From contig CAZHZT010000194.1 of the NCBI GenBank assembly GCA_964537285.1, positions 1-6,438 of the forward strand: a stretch of 6,438 bases of DNA, read 5' to 3'. This document shows positions 1-5,188 of the stretch, one piece after another. This DNA comes from CAZHZT01 sp964537285 (lineage in GTDB: Bacteria; Bacteroidota; Bacteroidia; Chitinophagales; Saprospiraceae). The translations under genes and the position numbers were made by a program. The notes beneath the pieces were generated by a model, which was given only the letters and a program-made list of their open reading frames with translations, was not told the origin of the DNA and ran no database searches. The first letter of the stretch is position 1, and every line of letters begins with the position of its first letter.

Positions 1-22
1 TGAATACAGCCTTGATTTTTTG

Positions 23-48
23 CTACTTTTTTATCAAGAAAAAAGTAG
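23..48. repeat. Perfect 10-bp stem hairpin, T-tract/A-tract type
   Basis: CTACTTTTTT at 23-32 pairs exactly with AAAAAAGTAG at 39-48 around a 6-nt loop. CTTGAT (11-16) can also pair with ATCAAG (33-38), giving an alternative fold. From memory, very similar TTGAT...CTACTTTTT...ATCAAG...AAAAGTAG sequences recur between Bacteroidetes genes. It may be a terminator of a gene left of the window or a dispersed palindrome; direction cannot be decided here. Confidence 0.6.
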
Positions 49-87
49 AGAAATCCTTGATTAACAACACTATGCAAAGATTTTCAC

Positions 88-127
88 AAATATGAGTTAT
101 TCCGAATTTTCGGGATGACTCATATTT
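88..127. terminator. Long hairpin, possible terminator of a gene left of the window
   Basis: ATATGAGTTATTCCGA (90-105) pairs with TCGGGATGACTCATAT (110-125) over 16 positions, with two G-U type wobbles and a 4-nt loop; two further A-T pairs extend it. Only a short T-run follows on the plus strand, so terminator function is uncertain. The 3' arm runs straight into the degenerate repeat at 119-160, so it may instead be part of that repeat. Confidence 0.45.
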
Positions 128-160
128 TGAAGTTCTATTATATCACAATTTATTTTAAAG
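119..160 (-). repeat. Degenerate copy of the dispersed ~36-nt repeat, in reverse orientation
   Basis: Blocks TTTTGAAGTTC (126-136) and CACAATTTA, followed by AAAG, occur in the same order and spacing as in the reverse complement of the repeat arm at 1909-1946. The middle part has diverged. It lies 60 bp upstream of the protease start, within its probable promoter or leader region. Confidence 0.5.
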
Positions 161-184
161 AACTAAAAACACTTATACTGACCT

Positions 185-192
185 TAGTTTTC
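185..192 (+). promoter_or_regulatory. Weak candidate -7 element for the protease gene
   Basis: TAGTTTTC followed by GCAC matches 7 of 8 positions of the Bacteroidetes TAnnTTTG -7 consensus and lies about 30 bp before the ATG. No TTTG-like -33 box is present at the usual 19-21 nt upstream, so support is weak. Confidence 0.3.
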
Positions 193-221
193 GCACAAAC
201 CTTAAAATTTTTAATAAAAAG

Positions 222-1889
222 ATGAAGTTGAAATTTGGATTCTTACTATTCTGCATGGCATTTAGTGGCCTTGCAATTGCTCAAACCTCCGCTCCTGAAA
301 ATTGGTTTAACCTTGACCCCGAAAAAGATGGCGTTCAGGGCGTGAGCACCGAAAAAACGTACAAGGATTTACTGAAAGGTAAAAAAGCCGAACCTGTTGT
401 TGTAGCTATCATCGACTCTGGTGTAGATAGTGAACACGAAGACCTGAATCAGATTATGTGGGTAAACGAAGATGAAATCGCTGAAAATGGCATCGATGAT
501 GATGGCAATGGGTATGTAGATGATATCCACGGCTGGAACTTTATCGGTGGCAAAGATGGGCGCAACATACACCACGACACCTATGAAGTTACCCGCCTTT
601 ATAGCAAGTACCGTTCGAAGTACGAAGATGCAGACCCGGATAAACTCTCCAAAAAAGAACGCAAGGAGTACGAAAAATTTCAGTTGTGTAAAGAAGAAAT
701 CGAAACAGAGGTTTCTGCTACTCAACAACAGGCGACCTTTATTTTTCTCATCAATGACGGTATTCAAAAAATTAAAGCGCTTTTAGGTAAGGATAAACTC
801 GCTGAGGCGGATCTCGAAAAAGTGGAGACCGAAGATGAGGAAATCAACAGAGCTATTGCCATGCTCAACTCTGTTATGGCCAACGGCGTTTCACTTGAGG
901 AACTTCAAAAAGAGATAGAAGAGGCTGTGAAGTACTTTGAGTCTGTTCTTAATTATCACTACAACCCTGATTATCAGGTAAGAGATGAGATTGTAGGAGA
1001 TAACTATGATGATCCGTACGAGAAGTACTATGGCAATAACGATATCAAAGGCCCAGATGCGAGCCACGGAACCCATGTGGCCGGAATTGTTGCCGCGGTA
1101 AGAAATAATGGCGTGGGCATGAAAGGAGTAGCTGACAATGTCCGCATCATGTCTGTAAGGGCTGTTCCTGACGGGGATGAGCGCGACAAGGATGTTGCCA
1201 ATGCTATTATTTATGCTGTAGACAATGGAGCTAAAGTGATTAACATGAGCTTTGGAAAAAGCTTTTCATGGAACAAAGAAGTTGTTGACAAGGCAATTAA
1301 GTATGCTATGAAAAACGATGTTCTGCTGGTTCATGCAGCGGGTAACGATGGAAGTAATAACGACGAAAGTCCGAAGTATCCGAATGACTTCTTTGCGAAA
1401 AAAGGTTTGTTTGGTCCTAAAAAAGCCAAAAACTGGATCGAAGTGGGCGCCTTATCCTGGAAAGGAGGGAAAGATGCTGCTGCCACTTTTTCTAACTATG
1501 GCCCAGACAATGTTGATGTATTCGCTCCGGGAGTAGATATCTATTCTACCACTCCGGAGCAGGGATATGATAATTTTAACGGAACCAGCATGGCTTCACC
1601 GGTAGTAGCAGGTATTGCGGCTGTATTGCGTTCTTATTTTCCTGACTTAACAGCACGTCAGGTAAAAGAAATTATCATGGAATCAGCTTCTCCGGTAAAA
1701 AGCAAGGTAAGACGTCCTGGCGATGGATCTTTAGTTGCTTTCAGCGAACTTTGTGAGACAGGAGGTGTAGCCAGCACTTACGAAGCGGTAAAAATTGCTC
1801 AAAAGACCAAGGGCAAAGCTAAGAAGTCTAAGAAATCAAAAGCGGGCAAGGGAGATGAAGGGAAAAAGGATAAAGTAATTTATCCATAA
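222..1889 (+). CDS. Secreted subtilisin-like serine protease (peptidase family S8)
   Basis: An exported serine endopeptidase, expected to act in the periplasm or outside the cell. Residues 1-20 form a signal peptide (MKLK, hydrophobic core, AIA before Q21). The S8 catalytic triad is complete: Asp65 in AIIDSG, His282 in SHGTHVAG, Ser456 in NGTSMASP, with the oxyanion Asn375 in AAGND. Residues 89-101 (NGIDDDGNGYVDD) are Asp-rich and may bind calcium. Asp and His lie about 217 residues apart, against a few tens in classical subtilisins. The extra stretch, about 120-255, is charged and probably helical. From memory, related Bacteroidetes S8 proteins share the N-terminal NWFNLDP region and such an insert. 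The C-terminus (about 527-555) is Lys-rich, with no recognisable type IX secretion sorting domain. The ATG follows an A-rich leader (AATAAAAAG) typical of the phylum, and the signal peptide begins exactly there. Substrate unknown. Confidence 0.95.
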   Translation: MKLKFGFLLFCMAFSGLAIAQTSAPENWFNLDPEKDGVQGVSTEKTYKDLLKGKKAEPVVVAIIDSGVDSEHEDLNQIMWVNEDEIAENGIDDDGNGYVDDIHGWNFIGGKDGRNIHHDTYEVTRLYSKYRSKYEDADPDKLSKKERKEYEKFQLCKEEIETEVSATQQQATFIFLINDGIQKIKALLGKDKLAEADLEKVETEDEEINRAIAMLNSVMANGVSLEELQKEIEEAVKYFESVLNYHYNPDYQVRDEIVGDNYDDPYEKYYGNNDIKGPDASHGTHVAGIVAAVRNNGVGMKGVADNVRIMSVRAVPDGDERDKDVANAIIYAVDNGAKVINMSFGKSFSWNKEVVDKAIKYAMKNDVLLVHAAGNDGSNNDESPKYPNDFFAKKGLFGPKKAKNWIEVGALSWKGGKDAAATFSNYGPDNVDVFAPGVDIYSTTPEQGYDNFNGTSMASPVVAGIAAVLRSYFPDLTARQVKEIIMESASPVKSKVRRPGDGSLVAFSELCETGGVASTYEAVKIAQKTKGKAKKSKKSKAGKGDEGKKDKVIYP

Positions 1890-1908
1890 AACATTTGAAA
1901 CATGAGTC

Positions 1909-2011
1909 CTTTGACATAAATTGTGAAAAATGGAACTTCAAAATGATCATCCTTTCAGCCACAAGGACATTCAAGGCTTCTCATTTTGAAGTTCCACACA
2001 ATTTGTCAAAG
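1909..2011. repeat. Inverted pair of the dispersed repeat between convergent genes; possible bidirectional terminator
   Basis: The arm at 1909-1946 (CTTTGACATAAATTGTG..., ending GGAACTTCAAAATGA) and the arm at 1981-2011 are reverse complements. All 31 nt of the right arm are matched; the left arm has only two extra bulges, TA and AAAAA. The possible stem is 16+7+8 bp around a 34-nt loop that itself contains a small TCCTT/AAGGA stem. Its position, 20 bp after the protease stop and 32 bp from the end of the minus-strand acidic-protein gene, suits a two-way terminator. Clear T-tracts are missing, so the structure may simply be a repeat inserted in a tolerant place. Confidence 0.8.
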
Positions 2012-2043
2012 AACGATATCCTAGTGTTTCAGGAACTAAAACA

Positions 2044-2436
2044 TTACTCCTCCTCTTCAATAGCGTCATCTTCGTCGCTCTCTACCTCAATCAAGGAAGT
2101 CAACGTCAATTTACCTGCTTGTCTTGGTGTAAATTTCCTTACATAGCGACGTCTCACCAGTTCATGGTCATTCCTGAACATATCATTTACGTCATCAATG
2201 AACTCAAATTCATCATCTTCCAACTCAAATGCTAATTCAGCCACGATTCGGCGGTCACTGAAAGAATCGAATTCTGTTTTGAATAACTCCTCAAATTTTG
2301 CTGTTTCACTTTTTATAGAAAAATGGGTATAATCTGCCTCAATACCTGAATTATCTAAAGAATTCGTTACGTAATCCTCAAATTGCTCTAGTTCTACGCC
2401 TGCTTGAGCCACGATTGCAAAATAATGATATCTCAT
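2044..2436 (-). CDS. Small acidic protein of unknown function
   Basis: A 130-residue protein I do not recognise. It has no signal peptide or membrane segment, so it is probably cytoplasmic. It starts MRYHYFAIVAQAG, which looks like a first beta strand. Acidic stretches follow (LEDDEFEFIDDVNDMF near residues 92-107), then a short basic patch (RRRYVRKFTPRQ, about 114-125 before the final strand), and it ends in a very acidic tail (ESDEDDAIEEEE). The ATG is preceded on the minus strand by an A-rich leader (AGAAAAGAT), as expected in Bacteroidetes. It lies 237 bp downstream of the glycosyltransferase on the same strand and converges with the protease gene. It is accepted as real because the frame is open over its full length with biased, protein-like composition and no better competing frame. 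Function is open; a nucleic-acid-binding or small regulatory role would be guesswork. Confidence 0.72.
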   Translation of the reverse strand: MRYHYFAIVAQAGVELEQFEDYVTNSLDNSGIEADYTHFSIKSETAKFEELFKTEFDSFSDRRIVAELAFELEDDEFEFIDDVNDMFRNDHELVRRRYVRKFTPRQAGKLTLTSLIEVESDEDDAIEEEE

Positions 2437-2562
2437 ATCTTTTCTGAATTTAAATTTTTTAAAAATTTGTGTACAATGACTAAAGATCCTTATTAGTAAA
2501 CTATAACGTTCTCTTTCAAAGCGCGAATTTGCAAAAAAAATTGTAAATGTTAGTTGATAAGC

Positions 2563-2600
2563 GGCGTTTTTTATCGGCAGAATGGCCTGAAAACGCCATT
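2563..2600. other. Two mutually exclusive hairpins downstream of the glycosyltransferase
   Basis: GGCGTTTT (2563-2570) can pair with AAAACGCC (2590-2597), and AATGGC (2581-2586) can pair with GCCATT (2595-2600). The two stems share bases, so only one can form at a time. They lie about 75-110 bp beyond the glycosyltransferase stop, before the acidic-protein gene on the same strand. No T-tract follows, so a terminator or attenuator role is only a possibility. The rest of 2437-2673 shows no gene. Confidence 0.3.
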
Positions 2601-2673
2601 GTGCGCAAAAAACACCCCCTGTTTTCTAATTTGGCAGCCTTTATTCTGAAGTAGTCGTCATGGCAAAATAGGC

Positions 2674-3627
2674 TTAATCATCAAAATTAATGCGTTCTTT
2701 AACCTGGAACGGAAATTTATTCTGACTCTCATAATAGGTCCGCATCATCATTTCTGCTAAAACGCCCATTAAAATCATCAAAATACCCACTGTGAAAAAC
2801 ATGCTGGAGATAGTAGGCAAGGGCGTTTGATCCAGGTCTATGGCATGGCCCAAGCGAAGATAAACGGCCCATATCAATAAGAATGCTGACATGATCAGGG
2901 AAAGGATGCCTGCTCCTCCAAAGAAGTGGATAGGGCGGTTCATGAAGCGATCCAAAAATTTAATGAGCAATAGATCCAGAATTACCTTGTAGATCCGGAA
3001 TAAACCATAATTACTCTTACCAAATTGCCGCGGTTGATAATTTACCGGCATTTCGGTAATCTTTCCACCTTGCCACTTACAATAAACAGGAATAAATCGG
3101 TGCATTTGACCATAAAGTCGTACATCTTTGATTACATCACGACGGTAAGCTTTCAGGGTACACCCGTAGTCATGCAGTGGCACACCAGATATCCTGCTAA
3201 TCAGTCCGTTAGCAGCCATAGAGGGCAATTTTCTTGTAAAATAACTCCCTTTCCAGCGCTTTTGTCGCCAGCCACTTACTACATCATAGCCCTCATCAAG
3301 CTTATTTATAAGCTTTGGAATATCCGCAGGATCATTTTCCAGATCACTATCGATCAAAACGATGATATCTCCTTTAGCATGTTGGATACCCGCGTTAATG
3401 GCGGCCGTCTGGCCAAAGTTTCGCCGGAAATTAACAACGCAAATGCGCTCATTCGATTCGGCTACTTTTTTCAAAGCTTCCCAGGAATTATCCCTGGAAC
3501 CATCATTTACCGCAATGATTTCGTATTGAAACGGAGATACCGCTTCAACAAGTTTTTCGAAAAGTAAGGGTATTCCTTGCTCTTCATTATATATGGGCGT
3601 TACGACTGAAATGAGTTGTTCTTTCAT
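2674..3627 (-). CDS. Family 2 glycosyltransferase with two C-terminal membrane helices (DPM1/GtrB/ArnC-like)
   Basis: A membrane-anchored GT-A glycosyltransferase, 317 residues, near the usual length of polyprenyl-phosphate sugar transferases. Family motifs are in order: VVTPIYNEE at 8-16 (nucleotide-sugar binding), NDGS at 41-44, the metal-binding DSD at 93-95, YGCTLKAYRRDV at about 154-165, HRFIP at 176-180, and the RxFGKSNYG loop at 200-208. Two hydrophobic helices follow, about 232-256 and 273-296, then a short basic tail. Proteins of this layout usually move a sugar from a nucleotide donor to dolichyl- or undecaprenyl-phosphate at the cytoplasmic face, for lipopolysaccharide, capsule or glycoprotein assembly. 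Donor and acceptor cannot be read from the sequence, and no other glycan gene lies in the window. The ATG is supported by the motif beginning at residue 8 and by a promoter-like -7 element about 65 bp upstream. Confidence 0.93.
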   Translation of the reverse strand: MKEQLISVVTPIYNEEQGIPLLFEKLVEAVSPFQYEIIAVNDGSRDNSWEALKKVAESNERICVVNFRRNFGQTAAINAGIQHAKGDIIVLIDSDLENDPADIPKLINKLDEGYDVVSGWRQKRWKGSYFTRKLPSMAANGLISRISGVPLHDYGCTLKAYRRDVIKDVRLYGQMHRFIPVYCKWQGGKITEMPVNYQPRQFGKSNYGLFRIYKVILDLLLIKFLDRFMNRPIHFFGGAGILSLIMSAFLLIWAVYLRLGHAIDLDQTPLPTISSMFFTVGILMILMGVLAEMMMRTYYESQNKFPFQVKERINFDD

Positions 3628-3690
3628 GAAAGTACTCTTTTATTGCTTTGTGGTTAATAGCTGTTCTTAAAAAACGCTTGAAACTTGGTG

Positions 3691-3722
3691 CAAAAGTAGG
3701 AAGGATTTACGGGAAACGGAAA
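3691..3722 (-). promoter_or_regulatory. Bacteroidetes-type promoter of the glycosyltransferase gene
   Basis: On the minus strand TACTTTTG (plus 3698-3691) matches the TAnnTTTG -7 consensus exactly and is followed by CA. Twenty nucleotides upstream, TTTC (plus 3722-3719) matches three of four positions of the TTTG -33 box. The start would lie about 60-65 nt before the ATG at 3627. The -33 region falls in a short tandem repeat. Confidence 0.6.
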
Positions 3723-3732
3723 ACGGAAAACG
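3711..3732. repeat. Short tandem repeat, 7-bp unit CGGAAAA
   Basis: Two exact CGGAAAA units (3717-3723, 3724-3730) are preceded by a related GGGAAA and followed by CG. The tract overlaps the -33 side of the glycosyltransferase promoter, so a change in copy number by slippage could alter upstream sequence or spacing; this is inference. Confidence 0.6.
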
Positions 3733-3773
3733 ATCTTGACGGTAAGGTTTTTTGCCTAAAAATCGTCAGAATT

Positions 3774-3798
3774 TTGGTTCTGGATGATTTCATTTGGT
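3774..3798 (+). repeat. Left terminal inverted repeat of the palindromic island
   Basis: Contains GATGATTTCATTTGGT. It is the reverse complement of 4227-4251 with one mismatch, and its core recurs at 6366-6387. Confidence 0.85.
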
Positions 3799-3890
3799 CG
3801 AAATTTATTTGAGAAGTCCTTAAAGCAGGCCGTTAGGCCTGCCTGATCGTAGCCCTGGGTTCTCCCAGGGTTATAAGATACAGAGATCAA

Positions 3891-3946
3891 CTTCCGCGTA
3901 GCGGAAGCACATCATAGGCCATTGCTCTTTTGTAGTGTGCTTCCGC
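3891..3946. repeat. Alternative hairpins CTTCCGC/GCGGAAG and GCGGAAGCAC/GTGCTTCCGC
   Basis: GCGGAAG at 3901-3907 can pair with CTTCCGC at 3891-3897 (3-nt loop). As part of GCGGAAGCAC (3901-3910) it can instead pair with GTGCTTCCGC at 3937-3946 (10 bp). The region therefore has two competing folds within the palindromic island. Confidence 0.75.
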
Positions 3947-3976
3947 TCAATGTCGTCAACTTAAGCTTTTTCTTTG

Positions 3977-3996
3977 CCTGGTGCTTTAGCGCCAGG
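3977..3996. repeat. Core hairpin 1, CCTGGTGC-TTTA-GCGCCAGG
   Basis: An 8-bp stem with one G-T wobble and a TTTA loop. It occupies the left position symmetric to the hairpin at 4071-4090 and resembles REP-type palindromes common in Bacteroidetes. Confidence 0.8.
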
Positions 3997-4016
3997 TATA
4001 GTATTAATATTTATCG

Positions 4017-4053
4017 GGGCTTTAGCCCATAAATGACAAAAGGGCTAAAGCCC
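4017..4053. repeat. Core hairpin 2, GGGCTTTAGCCC / GGGCTAAAGCCC
   Basis: Two 12-mers at 4017-4028 and 4042-4053 are perfect reverse complements across a 13-nt AT-rich loop. Each is also nearly self-palindromic (GGGCT/AGCCC), so either one long or two short stems can form. It lies at the centre of the island. Confidence 0.85.
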
Positions 4054-4070
4054 AATCTGACAATTATTCC

Positions 4071-4090
4071 CCCGGCACTGAAGTGCCGGG
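4071..4090. repeat. Core hairpin 3, CCCGGCAC-TGAA-GTGCCGGG
   Basis: A perfect 8-bp GC-rich stem with a TGAA loop. It sits nine nucleotides before the right arm of the 21-bp inverted repeat, mirroring core hairpin 1. Confidence 0.9.
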
Positions 4091-4226
4091 CTATAAAGAG
4101 CTTAAGTTGACGACATTGATACTACTGCTACGTGGAAGAATTTAGGTAGAATGACCATTTCCCCAGAAAAACCTGGGGCTACTATTAGACAGGCCTAACG
4201 GCCTGCTTGTTGTTCTTAAAACCTTT

Positions 4227-4251
4227 ACCAAATGAAATCATTCAGAACCAA
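4227..4251 (-). repeat. Right terminal inverted repeat of the palindromic island
   Basis: ACCAAATGAAATCATTC followed by AGAACCAA; complementary to the left terminus at 24 of 25 positions. The sequence beyond (4252 on) does not continue the symmetry, so this marks the element's edge. Confidence 0.85.
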
Positions 4252-4390
4252 TAAAAGTATTTAATTCAGCGGAATTGAGAATCGGAAGAGCAAAGCAAGT
4301 TCTCTATAACCTAAGTAAAGGAGAAAAATTTCTTTAAAAAATAGTGCTCCTTCGCGAATTTCAAACCGAACCGATTTATGATATTAGTTT

Positions 4391-4427
4391 TTTGACATAA
4401 ATTGTGAAAAAATGGAACTTCAAAATG
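4391..4427 (+). repeat. Near-identical copy of the dispersed repeat, covering the thioesterase start codon
   Basis: Matches 1910-1945 from TTTGACATAAATTGTG through GGAACTTCAAAATG with a single extra A in the A-run. Its last three bases are the ATG of the thioesterase, so the repeat supplies the whole proximal leader of that gene. No inverted partner lies near it. Confidence 0.85.
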
Positions 4428-4985
4428 GATAAACAAACATCAGAAAGAATATTTAAGCATCCCAGAGAATCCCAAATCACGATGTCTCAGCTGATGCTCC
4501 CCTCCCACTCTAACTTTAGCGGAAAAATTCACGGCGGTTTCATCCTCAACTTGATGGATCAAATTGCCTTTGCGTGTGCTTCCAAGCATTCAGGAAATTA
4601 CTGTGTAACCGCCTCTGTCAACAAAGTAGACTTTCTCAATCCTATTGAAGTGGGAGAACTGGTAAGTTTGAAAGCAAGTGTGAACTATACCGGCAATACG
4701 TCTATGGTAGTAGGCTTACGGGTGGAATCCGAGAATTTTCAGAAAGGCTTTGTGAAGCATTGCAATTCTTCGTATTTCACTATGGTGGCCAAGGATGAGG
4801 AAGGGAATAACGTGCCCGTCCCTGGTTTAATTCTGGATTCCGAGGAAAGCATTCGCCGGTTTGCGCGGAGCATAAAACGCCAGGAACAAGCTAAAACCCG
4901 GAGTAAAAGCTTTGATCCCACCTTTTTTAAGGTAGAGGAACACCTGGAATTGATAAAGAAGTATAATGCTAAGGTGTTGCTTTGA
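4425..4985 (+). CDS. Acyl-CoA thioesterase, hotdog fold (4HBT family, YciA/BACH-like)
   Basis: Predicted cytoplasmic hydrolase that splits acyl-CoA into free fatty acid and CoA. From the ATG at 4425 the protein has 186 residues. Family landmarks: QITMSQLMLPSHSNFSGKIHGG at 17-38 (the hotdog entry, with Asn30 and the HGG turn), the helix with LMDQIAFACA at 43-52 carrying the probable catalytic Asp45, ASVNKVDFLNPIEVGELV at 63-80, the strand around NTSMVVGLRV at 91-100, and CNSSYFTMVAKDEEG at 113-127. The last 50 residues are charged and helical, making it longer than YciA-type enzymes (about 130-160). An in-frame GTG at 4404 would add seven residues, but those are encoded by the dispersed repeat at 4391-4427, so the ATG is preferred. 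It stands alone: the palindromic island lies upstream, and the dehydrogenase gene downstream is over 200 bp away with its own promoter. Confidence 0.9.
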   Translation: MDKQTSERIFKHPRESQITMSQLMLPSHSNFSGKIHGGFILNLMDQIAFACASKHSGNYCVTASVNKVDFLNPIEVGELVSLKASVNYTGNTSMVVGLRVESENFQKGFVKHCNSSYFTMVAKDEEGNNVPVPGLILDSEESIRRFARSIKRQEQAKTRSKSFDPTFFKVEEHLELIKKYNAKVLL

Positions 4986-5065
4986 TTGTTGGGGCAAACT
5001 TTTTCAATTTTAATCAACACCATATCATCAATATTTTCTAAACCGATAAACGCTGACGCATTCCA

Positions 5066-5097
5066 TTTGGCAGATAAAATCGTTTTTGATACTTTTA
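5066..5097 (+). promoter_or_regulatory. Bacteroidetes-type promoter of the dehydrogenase gene
   Basis: TTTG at 5066-5069, a 20-nt spacer, then TACTTTTA at 5090-5097. This matches the -33 box exactly and 7 of 8 positions of TAnnTTTG at the -7 box, with the expected spacing. It implies a leader of about 85 nt, containing several CTAAG/CTTAG repeats that might pair weakly, before the ATG at 5189. Confidence 0.6.
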
Positions 5098-5188
5098 AGG
5101 ATATTTTTTACAGGCTGCCTTAGTACAGTGTAACCTAAGTACGCTACAAACTAAGCGCATCCTTTGTGGAATTCAAAAACGACAACTT

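Larger units (their letters stand above)
3947..4119. repeat. Perfect 21-bp inverted repeat enclosing the island core
   Basis: 3947-3967 (TCAATGTCGTCAACTTAAGC plus T) is exactly complementary to 4099-4119. The enclosed 131 nt carry three hairpins, so this is the strongest stem of the island. Confidence 0.9.
3774..4251. mobile_element. 478-bp nested palindromic island (REP/MITE-like)
   Basis: A gene-free element whose halves mirror each other. From outside inward: terminal inverted repeats 3774-3798 / 4227-4251 (24 of 25 nt complementary); hairpin GCAGGCC-GTTA-GGCCTGC at 3825-3842, mirrored at 4189-4206; hairpin CCCTGGG-TTCT-CCCAGGG at 3853-3870, mirrored by CCCCAG/CTGGGG at 4161-4178; hairpin CTTCCGC-GTA-GCGGAAG at 3891-3907, mirrored by a decayed copy at 4127-4138 (11 of 12 nt); a perfect 21-bp pair 3947-3967 / 4099-4119; and three central hairpins at 3977-4090. 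As one strand the whole could fold into a branched rod. The small hairpins resemble REP palindromes that RAYT (Y1 transposase) enzymes mobilise, but no transposase lies in the window and no target-site duplication is evident. A structured RNA is the alternative. No ORF of useful length lies within; 3628-3773 holds only the glycosyltransferase promoter, and 4252-4390 shows nothing clear. Confidence 0.75.

Noticed and set aside
369..767. 132-codon minus-strand frame inside the protease gene
   Set aside because: Antisense shadow of a well-supported CDS; hydrophobic, low-complexity product.
1895..2146. Open frame of 83 codons on the plus strand after the protease
   Set aside because: Its first half translates the inverted repeat arms and the second half is the antisense of the acidic-protein gene with a Ser-rich product; no independent coding signal.
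3025..3567. 180-codon plus-strand frame opposite the glycosyltransferase
   Set aside because: It is antisense to a gene with clear GT2 motifs, and its product has no recognisable domain.
3739..3767. Hairpin GACG/CGTC with AGG/CCT upstream of the glycosyltransferase
   Set aside because: The stems are 4 and 3 bp with mismatched spacers; chance level in AT-rich DNA.
3774..4251. CRISPR array or integron attC cluster as an explanation of the hairpins
   Set aside because: There are no direct repeats with regular unique spacers, no cas or integrase gene, and no attC core GTT site pattern; the symmetry is inverted, not direct.
3774..4251. Retron or other reverse-transcriptase-linked non-coding RNA
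   Set aside because: No reverse transcriptase or partner gene lies in the window; neighbours are a glycosyltransferase and a thioesterase.
4392..4420. TTGACA in the dispersed repeat as a classical sigma-70 -35 box
   Set aside because: No TATAAT-like box lies at 16-18 nt, and Bacteroidetes use a different consensus.
4404..4424. GTG start seven codons upstream for the thioesterase
   Set aside because: Those codons are encoded by the dispersed repeat, and homologues need no such extension; the ATG at 4425 fits better.
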